Positions 26,709 to 44,769 of a stretch of 64,000 nucleotides of DNA are shown here, piece by piece. The stretch's first letter is position 1, and each line of letters starts with the position of its first letter. The DNA lies in assembly GCF_964204645.1 (NCBI RefSeq), contig NC_134035.1, positions 6,388,501-6,452,500 on the forward strand, in the 5' to 3' direction. This stretch comes from Tubulanus polymorphus. Taxonomy: Eukaryota; Nemertea; Palaeonemertea; Tubulaniformes; Tubulanidae. The notes under the pieces were generated by a model, which was not told the origin of the DNA, did no database searches, and worked only from the letters and a program-made list of their open reading frames with translations. A program made the translations under genes and the position numbers.

Positions 26709-29545
26709 AGTTTGTGTCTGCGTTTAGGAGGACGTCGTACATCAGCTGCAGACGTTCAGTAAACGTGAGATACATTTCCTAATCGTCAACGTCGATAATT
26801 ACAAGTGCCGTTTTACTGGCACTCGCTATTTTCCTATTCTGTCTTTGCCCAGTGTTTCCTATACGTGCACTTACATGTTTCGACGATTATCGCAGTACGT
26901 TTAAAACAGTTAGATGACTATGCTGCTACTTGTGCTGCTGCTGCTGCTGCTTCTGCTCTGTCGAATTCAGAGGATCGGTATTTTTCTTCAAGATGTAAAT
27001 TTGAAAGCTGCATGGCAGCGATTAGAGTTTTCTGCACCAATGATTCTGTTACAGGGAGCCGCAAATCCGCATTGTAATGATTTGTCCGAATCGTAGTCCT
27101 AAGTCCCAACCTGTAATATTGTAGGTTTCAATCGGTGCTGCCATCTATTCATCACCTCCGATTCACGCAATGGCAGACTGATATCAGCGAGCCCAAACAC
27201 GATGTTTAACCATTGACTCTAAGCATCATAGTTTTACACAAGACAGCGAATGTGTAGCTTCGTATTGTAAAAATTTCAATCGTTTTAATTCTAGAATCTC
27301 CTTTCCTCGCTCGACAACGGTTAACTTAAAGGAATATACCAGCTAAAGCCGCTCTTTTGTCATAGTCGTCTTGTCCCATTGTCGAAGCATTTTTTAATCT
27401 TTTCAGAAACTGTTCTTGAAGTGTGCTTCAAATGAAGTTAGAAAATCTTAGTTTCATTCCATAGTTATTTCAATGCAGGGCGTCAATTTTGATTCCAAGT
27501 TTCAGCCCTGTTTTCAATGCGTGTGTTTGAGTCGTCACATTTTCATTTTCCCTATCATCTTGGGGGAGATGGTTTTTTAACGGTTTGAATTTTTCGAAAA
27601 CTATGCTGAAATAATGGACTTCAAATTGAGTAACGCACAGATACACATGTCAGCGTTAATCTCTGTCGAAAGAAGTCTTCGATTCATTCATTTATATTTT
27701 ATGAAATTTCTTTATGTGGAACAGCAACAGTTTCCGACACATTTCGATCATCTCTGACTTCGCTAAACCGCGGACATGCAGCAGGAGCAACAGCAGCTCG
27801 AGAGTAATTTCTAACTTATTTTCGTCAATTCTGGTTGACGTTTCGGATGAATGAATTGCAGTAGCACACTGGTAGTCACAAGAACATTATTCGATCCCAT
27901 CGCTCGCGCTCGTCGAAGCGTTCAGTTAGCTCAACAAATTGCTCTTTTGCCAAACGTTGATGGCTACAAACGCCAGCAATGTATTGCGACCAGAGTATGG
28001 GTCTGACATCCTGTGTAATGGAAAAATGTGAAACGGCTGCTCTATACGGTTCCGCTGAATTCACATGATGGAAGTCGATTTGAACACGACTCTCGGGTCG
28101 GTCCAATGGGTCGTGACTCACACTGGACGAGGCTAGAGGTTACAGTTTCCACGGTTACCAAAAAAATATATCCCATTGCTCATGATAGTATTTGAGTCGA
28201 GACGTTAAGATAACTCGTGCATATACTTATGTAATGACTGGCTTTTAGCAGATTGATTTGAAAACGAGGCCCCCAAAATAGCGACAACTTCGGCAGGGGC
28301 AGATTTAGAGAGAGAAGGGGGTTTTGCCAAGATAACACGGTTCAAGTCTAGTATAGAGTGGTATATCGCCCCACTCAGAGTTGCAAGATAAAGAAGGAAT
28401 AATTCAACTACGCGCATTGAGTTTTCCTATACCGACATACCGACGAAACTACAAACCGACATGCCGAACATGTGCCACAACCCACATATTCCGCCATGTT
28501 GACTGGTGACCTGCTGTTTATCTACGATGAATAAAGATTCATAAAGGGTTAATTCAAATTGTGATCTATTGCTGTGAGCATTGGATATCTTATTAGTCAG
28601 ATACACATCCTCCCTCTCGACCTCCTCCTCTCTCACTCCTCGCGCGCTCAGTTTGTCGGATTTTCTGGAATGGGAAAACATCTCTCTTTCTGATTAATTA
28701 CATCAAGGGAAAACGGAATAGCCTTCTCGATTAAGCAAACTGCCATCCGCGCTGTCCTGCACGCCTTTGATCAACGCTAGCAGACCTGCAGCAATCCATT
28801 TGTTGTCCATTCACAGCGACTGCTGTAGATCGCTCAGTTATGACAAGCTGGATTATTTTTCCAGTTGGTGCAAGCAATTTCCATAAATACGCAGGGAGAA
28901 CGAGTGAGGGAGTTAGTGAGAGGGAGAGAGGTAGGGAAAAAAGTGAGGTGGCATCGAATAGACAGGAACATGACAGCCAGGTCGACACCAGACGTGACCG
29001 TTGCATGGATCAAATCGTATTTCATTCATATCGACTTCATCTCCCGTCCAGAATCACTTAACAGACCTAGAATGTTTCTATATAATAAAAGCAGCCTTCA
29101 GGAACGACGGTTCCACGTGAAGTGATGGTTTCACCATAGACTACAGTGTCTCTTTAATGAACTGAAAGGGCATACTTTCTTCTAAGGAACATAAAGAGCA
29201 CAGGGCTTCGTATTTATTTTTTCAGATTGGTCATAAATTATTAGATAACATAAGAACCAAATTGAGCTTAGACTGGTTTTGGTATGCTCTTGGAACCCAA
29301 ATGTAGTTATCAAAGTAAAAGCACTTTTACTGACCCAACCTATGATATTGTATGGTATAAAAATCTATGACAAGGAAATTTGATCCGGTTTTGCGACTTT
29401 TAATCTCACGAAGTTGCGTCGATATCGTCTCCATCTTATAAAACATCAGGTATCATTGTGTAAGGCGGATTGAATCTAGATTTAATCAATTTATCCCAGC
29501 GGTGGCGGCTACGGTGCATTGCAGTATAATAAACCTGTTTCATTC
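26709..29545. other. No gene seen
   Basis: A TGC-repeat (about 26925-26960) creates leucine-rich and alanine-rich frames. The remaining frames are short and unrecognised. Confidence 0.5.
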
Positions 29546-32849
<3,304 letters not shown>

Positions 32850-33490
32850 TCCAAAGACTAGGTATTGAACAGAGAAACGAGTTATGAAATACTTTTTATC
32901 GGTGACAGGAAATTCGTGGAAAATTTTGTTTTCGCGTACTATAGCAGGGATTTGATAAATTTCTTTTTAATAAACCGATTATATTTAGTTCTTAATGCAT
33001 ATGTTATTGATTCAAATTTAATTAGGTCATTAAATTCGAGAATTTTGAAGCTTTTGAATAAAGGGCTTGACTGGCTGTTATGTTTTGTTTTGCCTTCTGA
33101 GTGTTTTTTTTTCTGTAACTTAGTTATTCTATTATGATTTGATTTAGAAATCAATGGAATCCAGGCTATAAGAGAAAATGAAAAGTGACGATGAATGTAA
33201 CTATCATACAGTTGTTTAAGACAACGGGAAGGAACAATGTGTTTGATGCAATTAAGTAGGTATAAGTCACTAGAGATTTCTTTACAGAGATTTTATTAAC
33301 ACATATAAATTGAAATCTAAATGCTCATCTATTTCGAGACCTAACGACGATGCTGATGACAATAGATTAATGGTTCCATTGTTTACTTGAAGAGTGTATT
33401 CATTTTTTTTTTATATTCACATGTTTCTATCGGGTTTGAATAATACTAATTTGGTTTTAGATAAGTTTAGCGTCAAATTGTTTGAATAGA
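32850..33490 (-). mobile_element. Non-LTR retrotransposon 3' fragment (LINE A), broken
   Basis: On the minus strand, translated pieces follow the order seen in the C-terminal half of LINE reverse transcriptases. First comes NNLTLNLSKTKLVLFKPDRN (33425-33487), the typical 'L-N-x-S-K-T-K' block after the catalytic motif. After a break, SLGLEIDEHLDFN matches the 'FLG-x-x-x-D-x-x-L' block. Then comes a longer frame (about 32937-33235) with CLKQLYDSYI, LIAWIP, ITKLQKKKH and PLFKSFKILEFNDLI, matching the post-RT thumb region of CR1/L2-type elements. At least two frameshifts or stops interrupt it and the 5' part is missing, so it is a dead 5'-truncated copy. The clade assignment is tentative. Confidence 0.65.
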
Positions 33491-35494
<2,004 letters not shown>

Positions 35495-36293
35495 TTGTCT
35501 CTAATAGGTTTTAAACAAAGCAGTTTGTTATCTTTAAGCACAAAAGTGGTCCAAAGGTTCGAAGTTCACTGAAAAAATTCAATTTCATGTACATGCTTTA
35601 TTTCGTACTTTCAAGAAGGAAAATGGGTTGCAGACCGCTGTGATTGAAACTTTCACCTATGCCATTAGCACGCCTGGCACTGCCTCGATTTACATATATT
35701 TCAACTGAGCGATATGTAATTAGACGACGAGGGTTGAAGAGGTGTTTATTATAGGCGTCGCGATATAAACGATTAATGATCCATCAAATGTAATTACAAT
35801 TACCAACGAGAACTCGTTTAACACTTTTTGATTAATAGTTCCTCATAAAACCGTCACATCGTACTATAGTATACTGAACACCACACTGATACCATACTAC
35901 AACTACGATCATCAGAGGCCTCATTTTTTCGGTCGAAGTTGACCCTTGATTCAAAACGTTGAACAAAATGAAACGAATGATGTTGGACGTCTCGTGATGA
36001 AAAGGAAAAACAGTTGAGGCAAACGCCAAGTACGCTTTCAGTACCGATGTTATAGGTGAACGTTGGTCTATGTTATCACAACTCGTTGGTCGGCGTTTTA
36101 AACCATACCACATGGAGCTCGCGACTACGTAAGTCTCAATCAAGACATCCACTGCGTTGAATTAGCGTTTTACTATTCAAACATGTGATGACATCGTTAA
36201 AACCGATGGGCTAAGAGCTCTCAATTACTCGATTAACGTCATCTATAAGAAACCATCTCGCAATGCTTGAATACTAGACTAGTATGACTATAC
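35495..36293. other. No gene seen
   Basis: Short frames only, nothing recognisable. Confidence 0.5.
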
Positions 36294-36387
36294 AGGTTAA
36301 CTATTTTATTTGACGCGCGATCTTTCGCTAATAATGTATAGCTTTATTATAAGCGAAAGCTAGTGCGTCAAATAAACTAGTTAACCT
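36294..36387. mobile_element. 94-bp fold-back (MITE-like) element
   Basis: Almost the whole segment is one imperfect palindrome. The left arm reads AGGTTAACTA, ATTTGACGC, TTTCGCT; the right arm returns AGCGAAA, GCGTCAAAT, TAGTTAACCT. Weaker pairing may extend about 15 bp further on each side. It is non-coding. A tiny terminal-inverted-repeat element or a regulatory cruciform are alternatives; the MITE reading is the simpler one. Confidence 0.65.
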
Positions 36388-39300
36388 TTAAAGTACTACT
36401 CGTCTCGTTGAATTCATTCTATACAATCTTCTCATCATGCTTGAATATATCAATTTACCCGTTATTCACAGTGAGATACAATTTGGACCATTTAGGCCTA
36501 AATTGTGAAACACCCGTTTCAATAAACAAAAAATGTTTCGCTCAACAAAAAATGCATATATTTCCCGAGTCATCGGTTGATGAATTAACTATTGTCTTTC
36601 AACGAGCCCTTCTCCATTGACCACTTCTACAGAATAACGATAAACGATTGCACGAAAACACCTCGAAACTGTATCATTATTACCATGAGAATCTAATTGA
36701 ACCGCAGTACTCGATGCAGTTAACATGGCGTTTGAAGTTGATATAAATTTGGATGTGCGGCCCGAGTTTGCATTCCAACTGTGGAAATACTATCGCCTTT
36801 AATCGCAGTGGAGCCGTTTCATCTCTCGCGTGAACTTCGTTCCCGTAGCACTTTACATGTATATTCAACCTACCATTTACAAATGCTATATGTGGCTGAG
36901 GATCGTCATCAATTGAATGGAATTATGAAGCCGCTTATTTTTACAGCTAATTTATTCAAATTACGATCTACGACGATTTGCGCAGCGATGCTATTAATGC
37001 ATGCGAGTCTAATCCGTGGTTTCAAATACGCATCAATTTCATTTATCGGCGGATTTCAGTCGCGCCGATGGTACGGGTGTTTTACGAGGTTCTGATCCGT
37101 TGAAGAAGCACGTCTCGAATTCCGATTTTAATTAGCATTCGCAGCGCAGCTAACATACATTAATTTGTAAGTCCCCAACGTCGAGAGGTCGTCACAGTTG
37201 AAGTTACGTCGTGAGGCGGTGGTATGTGTGAACTAAACTCGCTACTTGGTGCTAATTTCAATGATCTGAATTAAATGAAATATTCATCAATTTTCTGGCG
37301 TTAATTTACAGGAGACTCGACACCTCATTCAGCGCCGGTTGACGAGGTAAACCGCTTTCTAAATGTGGCGAATTAGCTGAAATTAATTTTGAAAGAAATT
37401 CCTTTCGTCCCCTTCGATTTCCCTGAATGGATCTATGGTTATATTTGACTCTGTCTAAGTTTGTATTTCCACTAACCGAGACATGATCAGAATAGAATGA
37501 ATGCCCTTTGAAAATATGATATTTTTTTGAGCCCGGGAATCTGTTCGAGTCGCTTGAAGTTTTTTTATGCTCACCGAGTATTTCTTTCCCCGGGAGAGTC
37601 ATTACAATAACGGATTGAATTACTATTGGTGATGTTGTTTACCAGCAGAGATCGTGTTACTAGCAGACATCGGAACACAACCCTCTAAAAACCGATCGAA
37701 ACCAAACTCGTGATCCCCCTTACGCGCCATTGTTACCGGAAACGCGTCCCCAAAACAAGCAAACCAAGAAAACACCGCTGCAGGTATACTTCACAATCCT
37801 CGGCTGCATTATCCGTTACCCGGGCAACGATGTTTGCAAATCTAGCAGACAATGCTTTAATTGTTAAACACCCATAGCTGTTTCAACATTTTTTGCTCGG
37901 GACAAATACGAAAACGAAATCCAGCTCTCTCCAGGAATGCACGATTAGAGAATATGACGCTACAAGTATTACGGGTTCCTACAATATTTTCTGGCATCGG
38001 GGTATTCGTCGGTAAATGTAGGATTTTTGTGCCGATGTTAAATGTTTAAAAAAATGTCATTGTCTTAGATAACTTTCATCTTCTATTAGAAACTACTTTG
38101 ACATACTGAAGCCGTTAGTTCTGTCCCATAGCTAGTTTCTACGAGTAAGCTTATCCCATCGCAACGGTGACAAAGTTCCGCTTTAATTCTGGTGAGCTTT
38201 CAATGTTGTTTAAAGATTGTCTTCGTCATTAATAATCTACGTGTAAGTTGTATGTGTCTGTTGTACACCGAACAAGCAAGAAGAGAATCAATATCAAACC
38301 CGATATTTGCTTTCACAGCACCAACCCTTCATGGATATACATCACGTCGCAAACGAACCTACAAATCAACCTGAATTAAAATAATCTAATGTTGAAAGTG
38401 TACTAGTTGCCATTGGTAATAGAACTGGCCGTTTCAACCCACTGGTTATGACATAATCGATCTCAAACACCTATTAACACTAACAACATTGAATTACATC
38501 TCGTGTTTGATTCTTTTTTCTCAGTAAAAACCATTTAGCAGAGCGTTAGAGTAAAATATGTCGTTTTATTTCCCGATATCTGAGAACTGATTGAACCCGA
38601 TTCAGCCGCGAGAGGAGGATATTCATTGATATCATTCACAGACGTTTCTCTTGTCGATTGCAGATATTCCATTCCTCAATGACAATTACCGTCGGTAATC
38701 ATTGACGAACATGTAGCAATTGCCGATATCAGCCTATAAGGTCTATTGAAAGATTTAATACGCGTTATACAAGAGTAAAACGAGTCAAACAGTGACGAAG
38801 TGAAGCCTGGATCCACCTGTGGCACGCGATGATAACCCAGGTGTGTTGCTACTGTATCCCTATGTCAAAATGCAGGGTCTGAGAAACTGAGAGTCCAGTC
38901 GTAGTGTTTTCGGAATTTTTATCGAATGTCATCGATTTGCTGCAACGTCTGGGAACTGTGGAATATGGCTCTGGCTTACCGGATTGGCATCAAAACATTA
39001 ATCATACATATTTGTGTAACGTTAGAATCTTGAAGCAACGCGGCACTGTTCTACTGACTTCGAAATGTTCAATATTGTATAGTTGACCATAGCAACAATG
39101 AGTGACCAATTATTGTTATGTTATTAAGTTATCTACATGGGTAAGGGTTCGATATCGATGCCCGATTCGAATCAATCCAATAGAAAATAGGGTGCACGTA
39201 ATGTCAGAGTTTGTTTAACGGTCATTGTTGGAAACTCTCCATGTTTGACAACATAAGTTTATCTGGTCACTTACAAGTATCGCATTGTACTCTGGCGACC

Positions 39301-39484
39301 AATATGGCGTCGGTCACGTGATATAAGAATGGGTGGCTTCATACCCTCTATAAAGCATCGAATATTTGCTAATCATAAACTAAATGTTTCTAATTAGAAT
39401 ATTCAAATAAGACAGCAATTGGAATCATCCTCAATATGTTAGCCATAGGAATGTAGACCAACTATGGTCTCATAGACAGGAGTT
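36388..39484. other. No gene seen
   Basis: Short frames only. One copy of the TCACGTGAT-containing ~52-bp block lies at 39301-39351 (partner at 17487). Confidence 0.5.
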
Positions 39485-39650
39485 CTCAAGGGCAGTTCTC
39501 CCAATTAGGCCCAACGACTAAAGAAAAATCTTTGGGTCAAAATAGCCCAGTTATCGTATCCGTTCGGTGATCCATAACCCTAGCCCGGATTCGAAACCGG
39601 GACCTAGCCTGCCAGTCATACTCATTAGACCGCCGAACTCTCGTGATTTT
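39485..39650 (-). mobile_element. tRNA-derived SINE-like repeat
   Basis: On the minus strand a good polymerase III B box, GGTTTCGAATCC (39587-39598), lies 30-40 bp downstream of a plausible A-box region (GGCGGTCTAATGAGTA). After it comes an unrelated tail ending in CCCAAAGATTTTTC. No full cloverleaf or acceptor stem forms, so it is not a tRNA gene. There is no second copy in the window and no clear target duplication, hence moderate confidence. Confidence 0.4.
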
Positions 39651-40455
39651 GTAGCTTGTCTGGCCAGTGTGGTAACGATTTAGCCGTGCTGACCAGTCGG
39701 GTGGGGTGAATCCATTCAACATCAAACCGTCGCCTGTCACTGTAATCGGCGCTTGTTACACTAAGGTTACTGGTATGTGAACTGTTGCGATAGTTACGTG
39801 TTTTACGTAAATCGTTTAACTGTTCAGCCTGAATCATTCCTTGAAAAAAAAAAATCACGAACGACTGAAGTTGAATCGCTCATCGTCACTGAGAGACCGC
39901 CACTACGACTGTGTACCGGAGGCAATTTAATGAAAGCGCACTCGTAACATTTACAAATTACTTCGAACGCTGAACGCAAGTGTGATGCGTGACGATCGAT
40001 CTACTGCATGCTGCCCCTTATATCCTCATAACCGTTGTTGTTTGCATTCTCTGGTTGTGATGAATATCCATCCGACTAATTACTACGAATAGCAATTCGA
40101 AGTTATTTCAGCCGTGAAAACGATTCAGTTATCGGATGGGTTTTGACCTCGTGGGATACGGACACGTTTCTCTCTCCCTCTCTCGATCGAGTAAAAAGTG
40201 TCCGGTACCGCTGCAGCCGATATCAGTGGTTTGTAGAATGTTATTGATTACAATTGACTCCGTGGATTGCATACTGTAGGCTACACGTGAATCTATGATT
40301 CTCTGAAAGGATGCATGGATGGATGGATTGGGTTTGAGTTACCCCCGGGGGACGGATAATCTATTGATCAAGTAAGTCAATACCGCACGTCCGTCGGTCC
40401 AGCTACAGTATGCCGCTAGTCTTCATTAAACCTATTTATAATTCGTTTGAGTCAT

Positions 40456-40720
40456 ATATGGGTAGGGTTTATTCATCTGATTTGCAATATGAGTCGAAAG
40501 ATCCAGCATTTTGGGTCGTCATATCGTCCTGAAGATGCTGTATTCAATTGTCATATTGGTAAGGTGTACTGAACTGATCTTCAATGGATCGGTAGAAACA
40601 TCCAGAATTTTGGGGCTTCATATCGTCCTGAAGATGACGTATTCAATTGTCATACTGGGTAGGGTGAACTTAACTGATCTGCGATAGATGGGTGGACAGA
40701 TCCGTATTTGAACCCTATTT
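40456..40720. repeat. Tandem repeat, ~99-bp unit, 2.5 copies
   Basis: Units begin GGTARGGTG/T at about 40461, 40559 and 40659. They share CATATCGTCCTGAAGATG and TATTCAATTGTCATA. The third copy is partial. Confidence 0.8.
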
Positions 40721-40760
40721 GAACGTATTTGAATCGATATTGTATTTGAATGTGGCTATC

Positions 40761-41027
40761 TTATTCCCTAACCGATTCATCCGCTGTAACTGACGTCATT
40801 GAGCCATAATCCATTACCTCAGCCTCGCTGTCAAAAACCGTCCTAGATACCAGAACACTGCCGAAAATATCAGATATTTCGATCTCAATTGTAAGATGTC
40901 TGCGGTGACGAAGTCTCCGATGTTTTCGTAAGAAGGATATTCCGGATCTGATGATAGAGCTGGAGTTCTGATTTACGATCATCCCGCTGCCCTTAGGATT
41001 TTCAATAAACATTCTGGAGCCAGACAT
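40761..41027 (-). CDS. Candidate N-terminal coding exon, unknown protein
   Basis: The minus-strand frame runs from an ATG at 41027 (A at -3) to TAA at 40761, 88 residues. The sequence is non-repetitive and balanced: a Ser/Gly-rich start (MSGSRMFIENPKGSG), a basic cluster (RKHRRLRHRRH), a strand-like stretch (LTIEIEISDIFGSVLVSRTV) and an acidic tail. GTTAGG at about 40772 could be a weak splice donor, which would make this a first exon whose last few codons belong to the intron. I do not recognise it. Chance cannot be excluded. Confidence 0.3.
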   Translation of the reverse strand: MSGSRMFIENPKGSGMIVNQNSSSIIRSGISFLRKHRRLRHRRHLTIEIEISDIFGSVLVSRTVFDSEAEVMDYGSMTSVTADESVRE

Positions 41028-41354
41028 ACTCAAATACCTTCAACCATTCCGTGGCCATCATCAGTGATTTATCGGAGCGGCTCAGGTGGCCTGTACATCA
41101 CTGTGATTAGCCCTACATGTCATAAATGACCAGGCTATTGACTCTTCGTTCACCGCGCACTAATAACATCTCTAGCTAATGAAGGCACTGACCATTAAAC
41201 TGACAATTGCCGGTCGCAACCCTTCATAGATGATCGTAAAACAACCATGGTTTGCTGACGCGAATTCCCACGGTGGTCACAACGGGTCATACGTACGTGG
41301 ATAGATGACTTGCTCGTCTGAGACTCGAACATAATTACCGAGTTCCAACTACTT

Positions 41355-41412
41355 GTATACGTATATGTATATGTATGTATGTATGTATGTATGTATATGT
41401 GTACGTACATAC
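41355..41412. repeat. (TATG)n microsatellite
   Basis: GTATATG and ATGT units run for about 58 bp. The frames across it (YTYMYMYVCMYV) are artefacts. Confidence 0.9.
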
Positions 41413-42510
41413 CCAAGAAATAATCCGGTCCCACTACGTAAAAGATATGGAGTCTCATGGAAGGAAGTGAGAAGTCGTGATGTACTACGCCCAAAACTAT
41501 GGAACCGGATCATGATCGAGTCTAAACAATTATTTGCGGTTCTATTAAAGGGAGGTTTATCTGTGAGTGACACGGTGAAGCCACGCGGGTATAATCCTAA
41601 CCGGGGTAATGTTATTATCTGGTGGAGATCGCTCGTGGGGTTTACACAACTTTTGAAATTGAATTAGAAGACAATGTTAATGCATTGACAAGAACTGACA
41701 AATCTAAATTAGTGCCTGTACTGATGCTGGTCTGAGCCGCAAGACCCAGCATGTGCTGCATCACCCAAAACGTGCCGATGTCCTAGCGCCCACTAACAAC
41801 TACATCACCCGGCTACAAATCTGTGGGTTACTCTTTGTTTTGCACGGCTGCATGTTGAACTGGGCTTTTGTGGCAGGTGGCATATCATCTATGATGGATT
41901 CTTGGCAAAATGATCGCGACTTCACATGATCGCGACATCCAGTTTGGATTTTATTCTTTCCCATGCATAGCTTTTCTGAACAAGCTATGCATCCAGGTCA
42001 CACCCTACAACTTTATTCCGGCCCTTTCGAAACTTAGGATTTATCTATAAATCAAACCATTCTGGTGTAATACTGTCTGTCACTGCGAGACTTGCCTTAA
42101 GGAGTTGATTCTGTAAAACAACTATCGGGCTATTTGCGCAAATCCAATACCAAATGACGAGAACATGCCGAGTTACTTTCCAACAACGACTGTTTTCGTT
42201 TAGTATTGTTGTGATTCAGTAATCGTTACTTTTGGTTTCTCTGGCGTGGGTAACACGCCTGCTGCTCGCACCCTAAACATTAGCAGCATTTATAGAGTTT
42301 TGGGATAAAGGCTCCAGATAATATAACGTCACCGGTGGCGCATTCACCTTTGAATTACATTGTGGTTGGTATCTATGTCACTTATGTGGCGACGTGTGTG
42401 TACCACATGGTGTGACGATCTGCTGCCTCATCAGTACATTATGAATAATTAAAATGCCTTCAGTGTTCGGGTGGAAAACACGGGGAAATGTTCACTCGTC
42501 TTCTGTGACT
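41413..42510. other. No gene seen
   Basis: A plus-strand frame continues out of the TATG repeat to 41667 (residues such as GVSWKEVRSRDVLRPKLWN) but starts inside the repeat and has no recognised domain. A GATCGCGACWTC string is repeated at about 41911 and 41929. Nothing else. Confidence 0.45.
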
Positions 42511-42992
<482 letters not shown>

Positions 42993-43057
42993 CTGAGTCA
43001 TCACACAGGGTATCACGGAGCTTAGGATTTTCACCGATCGACACGTCCTCAAGTATT

Positions 43058-43417
43058 CTAAATTCCCATTATATTTACATCAGTGATGTCGATTGACACT
43101 TGGTTCCGCACTTGACTTATCAAACCTACGGTCATACCAACCGAACTCCCGGTGTGTACGGTGAAAGTCTGTAATAACGCCCCTGTGAAGAGGAGACCAG
43201 AACTTTGCGTTACAAAAATGCGATAACGATCCATTGTCACTTCGACTGCCCTGGACTTGAGAATGTTGCCTCTGATAATATGATGATTTTGTCTCGTTAA
43301 ATCGAAGGATTGTAATTTACTGATACGAATTTTAGGCACATTTTTCTCAGAATGTTCGCGTCTGGTCACAAATGCCGCGCGTGTGTGTGTGAATCTGCAG
43401 TCGTCTAGTAGATTCAT
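43058..43417 (-). CDS. Possible coding frame, unknown
   Basis: A minus-strand ATG at 43417 opens 119 residues ending at 43058. The C-terminal part (DRYRIFVTQSSGLLFTGALL; VGLISQVRNQVSIDITDVN) is strand-rich and non-repetitive. The IRISKL string here resembles LRISNL in another frame just upstream (about 43430-43460), hinting at a frameshifted or exon-split protein with a repeated motif. No family is recognised. Low confidence. Confidence 0.2.
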   Translation of the reverse strand: MNLLDDCRFTHTRAAFVTRREHSEKNVPKIRISKLQSFDLTRQNHHIIRGNILKSRAVEVTMDRYRIFVTQSSGLLFTGALLQTFTVHTGSSVGMTVGLISQVRNQVSIDITDVNIMGI

Positions 43418-44352
43418 CACGGTATAAATTAGATATCCTCAGATCCCTGAATAAAACATAACTTCCACAACAACTCACAACGTCTTTAATTAGAGTCGCG
43501 TGTATATTGCAAAGGTTATCCGTAGATTCAGCAACAGAAGTAAAATCTGACGATATCAAAATCAATGATATCAAAATCAATTTCTAAACATGCTGGGTGT
43601 TAAAAGCAATTGTAATCATTATTTCTTATTCTCTGAAATTTCATATTAACCCCCATGTAATCATGTCTTGGGTATGCCTGCGACTGAACACAAAATACAT
43701 ACATGTGTTGTAAATTAAGCGAGTTCCACAGTTTTGATTTTTTGAAACATTCGAAATGATTTAATTCAAACCCTACTCAGGAACTATAATGTAACCGGTT
43801 CCAGATCTGCATCATTTTCAATAATAGCCCTACATTCTATCAGAATATTTGTTTCGTTGATTGTAAACTTAGTTCGTAATTTTCTGATCACTCTGCAGAA
43901 AGACCTTATTGTTATTTTGTTGATTATCTAACTGTTATTGTCATTACTATTTCTGTCCATGTTTCCTCGCCTATGAAATTCGTCTCGCGTCAAATTCAAC
44001 TATATACTAATATCAGTCAAACGCATTGCGAACCCTGACAGAAATTCGACAATCGGTCTGAACTAGTAAACTCTTCGTTGCACTGCCATTCGAATAAGTA
44101 CTGGGAAAATTAACCCATAACACCGACTAGGATGTAGGAATCGTCATGTGTATATAATCCTCCCAAACATCCTTACAAACTTGACCTTGAGATTAGGCAA
44201 CGGTCGGTAATATATCTAATATATCGTATGTGTGTTTATGGACACCTATTTTCCCGATGCGATATTATTTTTGTTCAATTTTCACTTTCCCGTTCGCCTT
44301 TGACACTTATATTGTCGTCATGCATGGTATAATATGATTGACTAGCCCCGGT
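43418..44352. other. No gene seen
   Basis: Short frames only, nothing recognised. Confidence 0.5.
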
Positions 44353-44585
44353 AAAAGCCCACCGCTCCTTTCTGTTAACTCGACCGCCGATCACACATCT
44401 ATATCTGTACTTCGATTTCCGATTTCAAAATCAAACCCCCTGTTTCGCTCCCGGCAGGTGTGGTGGGTCTGTAAGGGACACTCAATCGAAAAATCAAACA
44501 AAATTTACCAGCCAAATAAATAAATAATGGGGACAATCCCTATTTTAAGATAAAAAAAAAAAAAAAAAAAAAGCCCACCGCTCCT
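44353..44585 (+). mobile_element. SINE-like retroposon, copy 2, with poly-A and target duplication
   Basis: The body (about 44370-44552) matches copy 1 at 17936-18118. It ends in CAATCCCTATTTTAAGAT followed by a run of about 20 A (about 44552-44570). The 17-bp string AAAAGCCCACCGCTCCT occurs immediately before the body (44353-44369) and immediately after the tail (44569-44585, overlapping the A run), a textbook target-site duplication from target-primed insertion. The long pure A tail and intact duplication suggest a fairly recent insertion. It is non-coding. Polymerase III boxes are not clear, so a 5'-truncated LINE tail is an alternative. Confidence 0.88.
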
Positions 44586-44769
44586 ACTAGCAAACGCATG
44601 CCGCAACAAATAAGTAGCACGATTTATCGGTGGTGCTTATGCCGAAAACTGTTTCCCAACTACGCCGATACGCCTGCCACTATTGAGGTCACGTGATCAA
44701 TCAAATAATATGTGTCCGTTCGATGCATGCGCATTTAACTATTAAACCTTTATAACCTTTATACCAATG
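44586..44769. other. Unassigned spacer
   Basis: Short spacer containing GGTCACGTGATC at about 44688. No gene. Confidence 0.5.

Noticed and set aside
29190-29480. Possible LINE C-terminal similarity (LLLTQPMILYGIKIY)
   Set aside because: Only one loose motif; no YADD, Cys/His tail or block order as in the accepted LINE remnants.
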